A DNA stretch of 64,000 nucleotides, taken from the NCBI RefSeq assembly GCF_000330505.1, contig NW_004440113.1:582177-646176 (forward strand), read 5' to 3'. Each line of letters starts with the position of its first letter. Positions within the stretch are counted from its first letter, which is position 1. The notes beneath the pieces are model-generated. The model was given only the letters and a program-made list of their open reading frames with translations, had not been told where the DNA came from and did not search any database. Made by a program: the position numbers and the translations under genes. Of the stretch, positions 13,387 through 22,272 are shown piece after piece. The DNA is from Entamoeba invadens IP1 (Eukaryota; Evosea; Mastigamoebida; Endamoebidae).

Positions 13387-14420
13387 ATGAATCGAACTCC
13401 AACTGTTTATGAGAAACAAATTTTCATGAAAAAAATATCCATGTGCAAAGCTTACAAAGAAGGCATTTCCAGAAGAAAATTGACTAAAATTTTTAAAATG
13501 TCTTTGACTGATGTCATTAAGTTGTGTGATGAAGTCGACAAAAATCCATATTATCAACCTTTAATCGTTAAAAAGGGAAGACCAAACAAAGTCACACAAA
13601 ATCACATCGAGTTAATTCACCAAGAAACTCTCAAACATCCAAGGATAAGCAGTTTTAAGCTATCACAAATGTCTTCTCTTTCAAAGACAACCATCAACAA
13701 CTATCGACACAGTCTTGGGTTTTTTTGGGCTTCTCCAATTAAAAAAACAGAATTGAATAAAGTTCAGATTAAGAAGAGACTTAGTTTTTGTAAAAAACAA
13801 ACACAAAAGAAAAATATTAAAAAATGGACTAACTGTGTGCTTATTTCTGATGAAAGCATTTTTCAATGCATTCTGATGGCACCTTTTTATGGAGAAAGAG
13901 GGGTATGCATAACAAAGAAGTGTTCCAGGAGACACCTAAATATGATAAAAAGGTAATGGTTTGGGCTGCTATAGCCAAAGATTTCAAAAGTAGTTTGATA
14001 TTTTGTCCAAAACGATTGAACCGAACATCTTACCTTGAAATGATAATGTCTTCTGGGGTGTTTGAAAGTGCACAAGAAAAATGGGGTAAAACACACTTTG
14101 TTTTTCAACAAGACGGAGCACCGTGCCACACAGCACTATCAGTCAAAGAAGCATTGAAAAAGAATGGAATTAATCTGCTGAAAGGGTGGCCACCAAATTC
14201 ACCGGATTTAAGTCCGATTGAACATTTGTGGTCAATCATGGAAAACAAACTACGCGAAAATGTTCAAAATTACAACACAATTGAAAAACTTAAAGTTGCT
14301 CTTGTCACTTCATGGAACTCGATTGATATTGAAGTTATTAACAACTTAATTGATAGTATCCCAAACAGGTTCCAATTGTGCAAAGAAGCGAAAGGGGGAT
14401 TTATTGGAGATAAATTATGA
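13387..14420 (+). pseudogene. Tc1/mariner DDE transposase with one frameshift
   Basis: The frame from ATG 13387 encodes an N-terminal helix-turn-helix region and the first catalytic motif ISDESIF (D near 13849). It then goes out of frame near 13864-13870. The neighbouring frame continues exactly where homologs do, with HSDGTFLWRKRG, KVMVWAAI, FQQDGAPCHTA (second D) and WPPNSPDLSPIEHLW (third acidic residue), to the stop at 14420. Restoring the frame needs one extra base, so a 1-nt deletion is the simplest explanation. There are 35 residues between the second D and the final E, so the signature is DD35E rather than the Tc1 DD34E. The product would cut and paste DNA at TA sites; this copy cannot make it intact. 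Confidence 0.85.
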
Positions 14421-14616
14421 TCCATCCACAAGTTAGTCCTTTTAAAATCGGGCTTTCTTCCATATCATTCCAAAATGTCCCGTTTTATAGGTAAAAAACA
14501 CGAATTTAATTAAATTTTTAAAATGTATCGGTTAATATTTATAATATAAAACTATAAAAATATGCAATAAAATGGGAAATTAATCAAATGTTTTTTTGTT
14601 TATTTTTTAAAACACC

Positions 14617-14630
14617 GATTGACTACACAT
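14617..14630 (-). repeat. Right terminal inverted repeat (degenerate)
   Basis: This is the inverted counterpart of 13103-13116 and is followed by TA at 14631-14632. Confidence 0.4.
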
Positions 14631-15131
14631 TAATTGGTTTCAGTTTATATGTCAAGATATCAATTTTTTAGTATCAAATAATTTTTGCATCTTTTTTCTC
14701 TTCCCAAAATTGTCAAAGAAACGTTCGTTATCTCTCAAACTTGTTTTCTATAGGTCATTTTTGCCATTCTTTTAAAAATTTCTAACTATTTTTAATATAG
14801 ATCACACATACGTCATTTTAAATGCATTTTTGGAACAAACTTGTGTTATTTTTATTCACGTTTCTTTAATTACAATAATGAAGTAAAAAATACGTTATTA
14901 ATAAATTAATAATTAATTACTATTATCATTTTATTTAAATTGATTATAAAAAATAATATTATAAAATTATTAGTTTTATAACATACAATTAGTAAATTAC
15001 TCATCAATTTAACGTTTATTTTATTGAAAACAAATTAGCGAGTAAAATAATCAAAAGTTAATTATTTTAATAAATAATTAAATAGTTAAAAACGATATTA
15101 CCATCGAAAAAAAAAGCAATCTCGAAAAGAG
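14631..15131. other. AT-rich intergenic region upstream of poly(A) polymerase
   Basis: The sequence is very AT-rich. I see no gene, RNA or clear repeat. It presumably holds the promoter of the downstream gene. Confidence 0.5.
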
Positions 15132-16580
15132 ATGACTGATGAGTTACGTGGGTATTTAGAGAAAAATGGGATGTACCCGACACCAGAAGAAAAGAAAGAA
15201 CGAGAGAAGGCGATCTCCTATTTAAATGAAGTAGTTGAGAAATGGGGGAAGAAGATCTACATATCGAAGACGGGGACTTCTGAAAACACTGATGTTTGTG
15301 CTGCGAAGATCTTTACATATGGGTCATATCGGTTAGATGTCTATGGCAACAATGCCGATATCGACGCGTGTGTCGTCACAAACTCCACAATAGAGCGAGA
15401 AGATTTTTTCAATGACTTATATGAAGATTTAAAGAATAACCCTGATGTTCGCGAGATCCGTCAAATCAAGTCCGTCAGAGCACCTATTCTTACTATGACT
15501 TATATGAAAATAGATATCGATTTGAACTTTGCGAGAACAGCACATACCACCTTACCTAAAGAGATGGATATCCTCTCCGAAAGGATATTAGACGAAATGG
15601 ATGAGCTTTCTACAAGAGCTATTAATGGACGAAGAAACACTGATATGATCAATAACTTTGTCCCGCCGCACTCCGTCGAAGCGTTTAAAGTGATAGTCCG
15701 TGCGATCAAGATGTGGAGTAAGAAGAGAGGGATCTACGGCTACGTGTACTCCTATTTAAATGGCATTTCCATCGAAATCTTAGTCGCACAAGTCATCAGT
15801 GAAAACTACCAACTTGACAACGTCAGACTATTAGAAAAGTTCTTCCACGCATACGCGACATGGGACTGGGCGAGAAATCCAGTGATGCTTGGAGTCAGTG
15901 ATGACCGTCCCGAGAGAAAGAAAGAAGAAATGGTACAAGTCATCACCCCTGCTGCGCCGCGTGAGAATTCGATGTATAACATGACTCGGTCATCATTAGA
16001 ATTATTAAAGCGTGAGATGTTGCGAGGGGAGAGGATAGTGAAAGGGTATAAGAGTGAGGGGGGGAATGATTGGAACCTTTTATTTAAGAAGAGACATTGT
16101 TTCTGTGGGTATTATATCTTTGTCGAGTTTAGTGTCCGTGGGAGTCTGGAGTCTCTTGAGAACAAAATTGGGATGTTTGAATCGAAAATAGTGAGGTTTG
16201 TGAGAAGTTTAGAAGAGATGGAAGAGGTGATAGAAGTGAATGTGATACCGGAAGGGTATTTAGAGGTGGAGAATGCCGTCGATTATTATTACGTTGGGAT
16301 GAATGTGAAAAAGGATCTTCTTGTTGATGTCTCGGCACCTTTAAATGCGTTTCTGGAAGATGTGAATAAAGGAAAGGAATTTGTTGTTGACGCTTTAATA
16401 AAGAAACGGTCGGAAATTAGTGTGAAATGTACACACAAAGCTTTAAGCAAAACAGAGCGAGTCGAATTACAGAAAGTCGTCGAAGAACGGAAGGTGAAGC
16501 TACAAGAGATGTCGAAAGAACAGATTGACATCATTACTAAGGATAAAGAAGAAGTTGTTGGCGATGGTAAAAAAGTGTAA
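15132..16580 (+). CDS. Canonical poly(A) polymerase
   Basis: 482 residues. The enzyme adds the poly(A) tail to cleaved pre-mRNA in the nucleus. The nucleotidyltransferase core is clear. GSYRLDVYGNNADIDACVV holds the catalytic pair D76 and D78. The third acidic position lies in KIDIDLNFAR (about 128-130). INGRRNTD and FKVIVRAIKMWSKKRGIYG match the central domain. VITPAAPRENSMYNMT corresponds to the conserved ITP-Y-N motif at the end of the central domain. The remainder is an RNA-binding-like region ending in a Lys/Glu-rich helix. It is shorter than animal PAPs because it lacks the long Ser/Thr-rich tail. The ATG at 15132 fits the family N-terminus. Confidence 0.92.
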   Translation: MTDELRGYLEKNGMYPTPEEKKEREKAISYLNEVVEKWGKKIYISKTGTSENTDVCAAKIFTYGSYRLDVYGNNADIDACVVTNSTIEREDFFNDLYEDLKNNPDVREIRQIKSVRAPILTMTYMKIDIDLNFARTAHTTLPKEMDILSERILDEMDELSTRAINGRRNTDMINNFVPPHSVEAFKVIVRAIKMWSKKRGIYGYVYSYLNGISIEILVAQVISENYQLDNVRLLEKFFHAYATWDWARNPVMLGVSDDRPERKKEEMVQVITPAAPRENSMYNMTRSSLELLKREMLRGERIVKGYKSEGGNDWNLLFKKRHCFCGYYIFVEFSVRGSLESLENKIGMFESKIVRFVRSLEEMEEVIEVNVIPEGYLEVENAVDYYYVGMNVKKDLLVDVSAPLNAFLEDVNKGKEFVVDALIKKRSEISVKCTHKALSKTERVELQKVVEERKVKLQEMSKEQIDIITKDKEEVVGDGKKV

Positions 16581-16671
16581 CTGAAACATTGCCACGGAGA
16601 TTCTATTGATTGCGTTTTCTTGTTCATTTATAAAGTAATACCAAATTAGAGTAATCAATCAACATATCAAA

Positions 16672-16869
16672 TTACTGTTTCACTACAGCTTCTTTTGTTA
16701 TAGTCGCTTTCGACTTTTTCTCAGTTCGTTCAAGCGACGGTTTCACTATTTTCTCATATTGCTCAAAAAAAGTGCATTGTATGGTATCCAGTTGCTTTAA
16801 TGGATCTGCAGGTAATTCTTCGAGTAAATGCTCTCTTCCTTCCCAAACATCTTTTGTTTCAGTTTCCAT
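16672..16869 (-). CDS. Small unknown protein (65 aa)
   Basis: ATG at 16869 opens a 65-codon frame ending in TAA at 16672. The product is charged and probably helical, with an ELPADPLKQLDTIQ stretch and a Lys-rich end. The base composition is richer in GC than the flanks, which supports coding. It is convergent with the poly(A) polymerase gene, about 90 bp from its stop. I recognise no family; a small subunit of a larger complex is possible but unsupported. Confidence 0.5.
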   Translation of the reverse strand: METETKDVWEGREHLLEELPADPLKQLDTIQCTFFEQYEKIVKPSLERTEKKSKATITKEAVVKQ

Positions 16870-17121
16870 CAAATGGATATGTGTATTTGTAGTTTCCTTT
16901 CAAATTAGATATTTATTAGAAAAATATAGTATAATGCTTTATTTCTTTATCAATAAAAAATAACTATTTTCAATGATATATTTAATTAATATTTTAAAAT
17001 TTGTTATCACCAGTTTAGCAAAAAATAGTTTGAAGTTATTATTAGTATTAATTATTTTAATAAATAAACCATATTTTTAGTGATATATTCAGATGATACA
17101 TTTACTATAATTGTATAATTC

Positions 17122-17243
17122 AAATAATAATAATATAATAATAATATAATAATAATATAATAATAATATAATAATAATATAATAATAATATAATAATAAT
17201 ATAATAATAATATAATAATAATATAATAATAATATAATAATAA
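17122..17243. repeat. 11-bp AT minisatellite, about 11 copies
   Basis: The array is perfect or nearly so, with an 11-base unit made of three AAT triplets plus AT. It lies about 75 bp upstream of the TBC gene ATG, within a 449-bp gap (16870-17318) that otherwise shows only AT-rich DNA. Confidence 0.95.
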
Positions 17244-17318
17244 CTATAATTTAGAATGTCTCATTAAACTATATTAAGTACAGTTCTGAACTGAATTTGT
17301 TTCAAAACAAACTAATTC

Positions 17319-18752
17319 ATGTTTGATATACGTGTCTACCAGAAGAATTTTTACTGCAAACATATGCCTCAACTCACAAAGCAACAACAAACGCCGATTG
17401 CTTTTATGTCGTTCCACTTAATTCATTCCTTATTCTGCGCACAAGCTTCTGAAATGCTTGACGAAATAGCACCGCCACCGACTCGTCTGACATACGAGTC
17501 AGTTCTTACGCAGGTTGAAGCTTTAAAATGTGATTTACAGTTAGAGAAAGAGAAAGCTCTTTGGGGAGTGACGCATCCATCTGAGGTATCGAGTCTTTTA
17601 CTTTCCTTGCGGTGGAAACTTTTCTTAAAGTGTCTTCCTACCGATGGTACCCAGTGGACTACTGAGATTCGGAAACACCGAAAAGCGTATGAAGACCTTT
17701 GCATCGAACGGTCTTCTGATTTAGTCGAACTTTTCGAGCAAAATCCGTTAGACTCGTATTCGAGTGATGCGAATTTGATAGGACCGGACCAAGATGAGTT
17801 TGTAGGGAATGATGCGATCAAAGCGCGAGTGAGTTGGGACATCAAAAAAGATATCAAACGGACGAAATTAGAGAAGCGGATTCAAACGTGTGAGAATCGG
17901 CAGATGTTACACAAGATCCTTTTCTTATATGCGATGAAACATCCCGAAATCAATTACACCCAAGGGTTTAATGAGTTGATAGCGGTCTTATTTAATGTGA
18001 TGATGAACGATTATATGAAAGTGAATACCTTATTAGAGAAACAAAGTAATTCGCCGACTAACTCGTTCTTAAGAGAGTTGTTTTCACAGCAAAATTTGGA
18101 GCATGACGTGTACATATTATTTGAGAAGTTGATGGAGGGGATACGTGTGTGGTACGAGACGAATGAAAATGAGTCGAAACACATTCTTGAGCGATGCGAT
18201 GATATTGTGAAGTACTTAAGTATTAAAGATCCACATATCTACCAAATCTTTTGCGAATTGGAAGTCGAACCACAACTCTTCTTGTTACGGTGGGTACGTA
18301 TTCTCTTCTGCCAAGTCTTTAATACTACAGACTTGTATTACATCTGGGACGTCCTCTTCGCACATGATAATTTGTTGGAACTATTGAACCATTTGTGCGT
18401 TGTCGTGATGTCATTACCACGAGAAACAGTGTGTTCCGGAGATGGGTTAAATGTCTTTAATATCTTCTTTAACTACCCACGGAAATTCCCTATTTACTTC
18501 ATCGTGCACTGCGCTCTCAATTCATACACAGAAAAGAATAGACCTCTTTTCAAGGAATTGTATCCACTCCCTTTACGTAAAGAAAAAAATAAAAGAAGAA
18601 CACCAAATCCTTCTACAGGTGAGTTACAAAAAGAACTTTCCTTTGATACAAGAAATTCGTTGGATACAGATGGGATGTATACCCAATTGGTTTTCATTGA
18701 AGACAACTTGGAAAATGTACTTGAAAGTTTACCGTTTGTTTCTAGTTATTAA
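17319..18752 (+). CDS. TBC-domain Rab GTPase-activating protein
   Basis: 477 residues. TBC proteins accelerate GTP hydrolysis by Rab GTPases in vesicle traffic. Both catalytic fingers are visible: the arginine finger in IKKDIKR (R181) and the glutamine finger in YTQGFNEL (Q215). The C-terminal half contains ELEVEPQLFLLRWVRILFCQ and DLYYIWDVLF, typical of TBC motifs and closest in style to TBC1D5-type proteins. The first 45 residues (after MFDIRV) look less like a conserved domain. The true start could be a later ATG, such as the ones at about residues 17, 30 or 46. The target Rab is unknown. Confidence 0.88.
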   Translation: MFDIRVYQKNFYCKHMPQLTKQQQTPIAFMSFHLIHSLFCAQASEMLDEIAPPPTRLTYESVLTQVEALKCDLQLEKEKALWGVTHPSEVSSLLLSLRWKLFLKCLPTDGTQWTTEIRKHRKAYEDLCIERSSDLVELFEQNPLDSYSSDANLIGPDQDEFVGNDAIKARVSWDIKKDIKRTKLEKRIQTCENRQMLHKILFLYAMKHPEINYTQGFNELIAVLFNVMMNDYMKVNTLLEKQSNSPTNSFLRELFSQQNLEHDVYILFEKLMEGIRVWYETNENESKHILERCDDIVKYLSIKDPHIYQIFCELEVEPQLFLLRWVRILFCQVFNTTDLYYIWDVLFAHDNLLELLNHLCVVVMSLPRETVCSGDGLNVFNIFFNYPRKFPIYFIVHCALNSYTEKNRPLFKELYPLPLRKEKNKRRTPNPSTGELQKELSFDTRNSLDTDGMYTQLVFIEDNLENVLESLPFVSSY

Positions 18753-20119
18753 TATTATTACATTAGTAGAGAATATTTTATTATATTATTTAGTATATAT
18801 TAATTAAGTACTAACTATTTAGACAATCAAAGGAAAGAGATAAAATAGTCGAAACATTAAAGGAAATTATTAAATTGAAAATCGACGTGAAATCGGCACA
18901 AACATTTCCTCAACGAAAAAATTTTTAAACGTGTGGTGAGTAAAGTGAAATATAATCTCTTTTCGATTGTTATGTCTCTTTCATGTTAACTAAACATTAT
19001 ATAAAGTAAACTATTTATTTTAATGATAATGAGTACTTTCAAAAAAAACTTCGTAATTTCATTTATGTGAATTGAAAAAATGTATTAATAATAAACTACA
19101 ATTAATTATTGTATTTTGGTACATTAAAATATATTAATGAAATTTATAACTATTTTTTATTGTAATACTTTATTTCGACTGAAAAATGAAAAAACCCAAA
19201 TTGTTGTAATAAACAGTAATAATTTGGTGTAAATTTTATTAAATTTAATTATTTTGTCGTTTTTAAAGAAAAGTGTTCAAGAATAGTAATTTGTATATTT
19301 TTTTGTTTTATCAGTAAAAAACGGGATACTCTATTGAAAAGATTTCTTAACTTATTTTTTATATTATTTTTAGAACAAAATTTTGGGATACATATTTAAT
19401 ATCTGCAAAACCATTTTTATTGTTCTTTTTTATTAATTTTTATTGAAAAAATGAACAAAAAAATAAAAAGAAGTTGTTTTTGCCACAGAAAAACCAACGA
19501 AATTTTATAAAATTGACTTTAAAAAACACTTCATAATTGATTTTTAGAACAAATTTTAAAATTATAGTTTAAATAACCATATTTATTATCAATGATAAAT
19601 AATAATTATCAAATAAACTATATCAAAATTAAAATTATACCATTGATAAAAAAATTAAAGTGAATTATATAAAAAATAAAAAAAATTAGACTCCAACTAT
19701 TTATGATTTTTTTAACAATAATTTAGTGTTTTTTTTAATCTATTTGGAATAATTCATTAATTAAACATTTTTCAAAGATAATTAAAGCCATCATGCTCTT
19801 TTTTTTTATCAACGAAATTTTAAATTTAAAAATAAAACGCTGCTAAAATGAGTGATTTTTTTCTCTATTTTGCTTTGAGAAAAAAAGATTGAAAACCAAG
19901 AAACTTCCATAGAAAAATGCTTTTCAGAAGTGATAGTAAAAAAAGTATAAAAGAATTATAACAAATACAACTAAAAGAGTATTTACAAGAAAGAAAAGTC
20001 TGTGATAGACATTTGAAGAAGAAACGTTTTAATTAAATTTATTGCGTTCAATAAAATAAAACACAGAGTTGGAATACTCTATAAAAACCGAACTCTTTTT
20101 TTTTCATCTATTCAGTGTT
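18753..20119. other. AT-rich intergenic region, 1.4 kb
   Basis: Very AT-rich, with poly-T and poly-A runs. No gene, RNA or long repeat was recognised, except a TATA-like box near 20080. Confidence 0.5.
20080..20087 (+). promoter_or_regulatory. TATA-like box
   Basis: TATAAAAA lies about 33-40 bp upstream of the ATG at 20120. Entamoeba genes have a TATA-like element near -30 and short 5' leaders, so position and sequence fit. Confidence 0.35.
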
Positions 20120-20452
20120 ATGCAATCAGCATTCCGTCCAGTCAGTGATATTAACAATTATCAATTGTTTATAGGATATCGTAAAGTAGTAAATGGGTTC
20201 TCCACAAGTGAAGATAAAAGTGAGAATGTCCCAGTCTCTCCAATTCGTCTCCAACAACGAGAAACTCACAAGAGAAAGTGGGAAATGGAATCAAAAATTC
20301 AAGCTGTTAAAATGGCTCAAAAAATTGGAGTATCAAAGACCATTACTTATTTACTCGAAACTCGATATGAAGAATACTATGGTCTTTCTTCTTCTACTTT
20401 GCAATATTGGATCAATCAAAGTAAAGGGAGGAAGAGAAGATACTATGAATAA
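20120..20452 (+). CDS. Small basic protein with possible helix-turn-helix
   Basis: 110 residues from ATG 20120; the frame upstream is open but has no earlier ATG. The C-terminal half (about 55-110) has a Lys-rich helix, then KMAQKIGVSKTI and SSSTLQYWINQSKGRKRR. This looks like two helices with a turn followed by a basic tail, the pattern of homeodomain-like or transposase-type DNA-binding segments. The N-terminal half is not recognised. It may be a small nuclear DNA-binding protein or a domesticated transposon-derived domain; both are guesses. Confidence 0.55.
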   Translation: MQSAFRPVSDINNYQLFIGYRKVVNGFSTSEDKSENVPVSPIRLQQRETHKRKWEMESKIQAVKMAQKIGVSKTITYLLETRYEEYYGLSSSTLQYWINQSKGRKRRYYE

Positions 20453-20673
20453 TCTCACTCATCTCTTCAAAATCCATTTCATTTCTATTAATTGATTGTA
20501 TATCAACTTATTTACTATAATGTTTTATATTTTTATTATATTAAATAATTATATATTATTTTATTATAATTAATAGTTTAAATGTGGTAAATATAGTAGA
20601 TACTATTGATAAGTGTAATTAACTAGTAAATATACTAACAAATCAATAACTGATTATATTAGTGCGAATTTTT

Positions 20674-20985
20674 ATGGAAAAGGACCTTAGCGGATCACAA
20701 AATGAACAATCCGAGACGGAAGATGAAAACGTTCAAGAGAAGATTGAGCAGCCTCTCCAACATGAAAAACAGTATAACGATGCGCCTTCTTCCCAAAAAC
20801 CAGTTGAAAAAATCCCACACGAAGTCGACTTATCAATTCTTCCTGAAGAACAGTTTGCGACGACTCCGACTGTTATAGAAGTTGACGATGTGTACAGTAA
20901 CAGGAATCCCTATTTTGAAGCAACAACCGTTATAAGTCTCTATCCGACAGTGAATCCTCCACGGCGGAATTTTTATCGGTATTAA
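20674..20985 (+). CDS. Small acidic unknown protein
   Basis: 103 residues from ATG 20674 to TAA 20985. Rich in Glu, Gln, Ser and Pro, so probably disordered, ending in an aromatic/basic tail (PPRRNFYRY). I recognise no domain. The frame has clearly higher GC than its flanks, which supports coding. It lies on the same strand as the KICS2-like gene, about 115 bp upstream of it. Confidence 0.5.
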   Translation: MEKDLSGSQNEQSETEDENVQEKIEQPLQHEKQYNDAPSSQKPVEKIPHEVDLSILPEEQFATTPTVIEVDDVYSNRNPYFEATTVISLYPTVNPPRRNFYRY

Positions 20986-21100
20986 TATTACATATTAAAT
21001 CAATAGAATTTCTTTCTTATTCATTATAGTTTAGATGCTATTGATTTTTACTATTTCAAACAACTACAATCAAATAGAACTGTTTATTAATAAGTATAGA

Positions 21101-22225
21101 ATGGAAGTCGATCGACGCATTCGTGCGTACCTCGTCTTAGAAGGGAATCTCCTCTTCGAAGAAGGAGCACGACTGGTGAATCGGAATTTGGGCGGTGTCG
21201 TCCATCAAGTCAGTATTTTACAATTATATGGCATCTTATTCGAACATTGTAAACAAGAGAAGTCGTGGTATACCTTACTCTCTTTGATCCCAAACTCCCC
21301 CCTTTTGAAGTATAACGACTTCGTCAAAGATTTTAATAACTTAAGAAACAAATTGGGCGATCTCTACACCGATGAGTCCCCACTCGTCCGATGCGTTACC
21401 GGCCTCTCGCGAATTATCGCGCTTCGCGCGCAATTAGTCGAGATCTTCCCGAAGATCCCAAAGGCACTTGAGAACCTTAAAATGCCACTCGAGAACGACT
21501 CGGCGTATCAAGACATCTTCTCGAAGAAAATTTTGTATGACGAGAAGCGTGTCGAGGAGATTGTCGACAGCGAGAATTTGTATTTAGTAGCGCTGAAGAG
21601 GAACATTCTGAACGAGTTGAAGATCATCCGGAAATTATTGAAAGCGACGTGTGTGTTACGCAAACGGGATTATTACAACGTCGGTGTTCTTCACGGCGAA
21701 GTCACGCAACTTCTCTCGAGTTGGAAAGAAGAGGTTCAGAGCGATTTACAAGGGTGTGACGAGTTAATACCTCAATCGATGCGGACGTTTGCAGTATATC
21801 CCCTCTTTAAAATGTTTAATAAATGGTTAGAAGCCCTTGGTGATGTTGCTAAGATGTCGGGGCTTGTTAACATCGCCTCAAACTTCTTTGAAAAGCAATT
21901 TGAGAAAGTAGTGAAGGACCACATCGCGTTCTTCTATTTCCAAAAGATCGAATTTGTCCAGCCCGTCACGTCATTTCCAGCGGGACAGAATGCACATGTG
22001 AAAGATGTCATCTTACAATGGCTCAATACAACACCACTCAAAGATGAAGAGAAGAAGTCTGAAGTGATAGAAATCGAAGGGAGAAGTGTATTACTGTATG
22101 CCGTCCAATTCAAAACTGAAATTGGTGTTTTACTCTCACAGAAGCTTGAAAAGAAAGAGAAAGTGTTTACTTCAATGACAAACCTATTTGAGAATATATT
22201 AACATTTAATCAAGTCTTTCAGTAA
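21101..22225 (+). CDS. All-helical protein resembling KICSTOR subunit KICS2 (C12orf66)
   Basis: 374 residues from ATG 21101. An ATG at 21035 in the same frame would add 22 residues of AT-rich, noncoding-looking sequence. The protein is helical throughout with no signal or membrane segment. The order of its blocks parallels human KICS2: an early SW-LL block (SWYTLLSLIP), a helix with ALRAQLVEIF, then LKRNILNELKIIRKLLKAT, then a VLHGEVTQLLSSW segment like the KICS2 LHSAHTKLQTW block, then a long amphipathic helix. KICSTOR tethers GATOR1 to lysosomes and restrains TORC1 when nutrients are low. The similarity was judged by eye and is distant; the protein could be another helical family. Confidence 0.45.
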   Translation: MEVDRRIRAYLVLEGNLLFEEGARLVNRNLGGVVHQVSILQLYGILFEHCKQEKSWYTLLSLIPNSPLLKYNDFVKDFNNLRNKLGDLYTDESPLVRCVTGLSRIIALRAQLVEIFPKIPKALENLKMPLENDSAYQDIFSKKILYDEKRVEEIVDSENLYLVALKRNILNELKIIRKLLKATCVLRKRDYYNVGVLHGEVTQLLSSWKEEVQSDLQGCDELIPQSMRTFAVYPLFKMFNKWLEALGDVAKMSGLVNIASNFFEKQFEKVVKDHIAFFYFQKIEFVQPVTSFPAGQNAHVKDVILQWLNTTPLKDEEKKSEVIEIEGRSVLLYAVQFKTEIGVLLSQKLEKKEKVFTSMTNLFENILTFNQVFQ

Positions 22226-22272
22226 CTCTTTTAATATGAAAGAAACTTAAAGTAAACTCAAACAACTTCGAA

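Larger units (their letters stand above)
13103..14630 (+). mobile_element. Tc1/mariner-like DNA transposon, about 1.5 kb, inactive
   Basis: A broken DDE transposase sits centrally between two degenerate inverted ends. The left end reads ATCTGTAGTGAAAG (13103-13116). The complement of the right end reads ATGTGTAGTCAATC (14617-14630). They match at 10 of 14 positions. Both are flanked by TA (13101-13102 and 14631-14632), the canonical Tc1/mariner target duplication. The length and position of the transposase are typical of the family. Mariner families are known in Entamoeba, especially outside E. histolytica. The ends are short and degenerate, so the boundaries are less sure than the transposase. 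Confidence 0.55.

Noticed and set aside
18753..20068. Search for tRNA, 5S or snRNA genes in large gaps
   Set aside because: No B-box, cloverleaf or snRNA signature could be seen by eye; absence cannot be proven without a covariance-model search.
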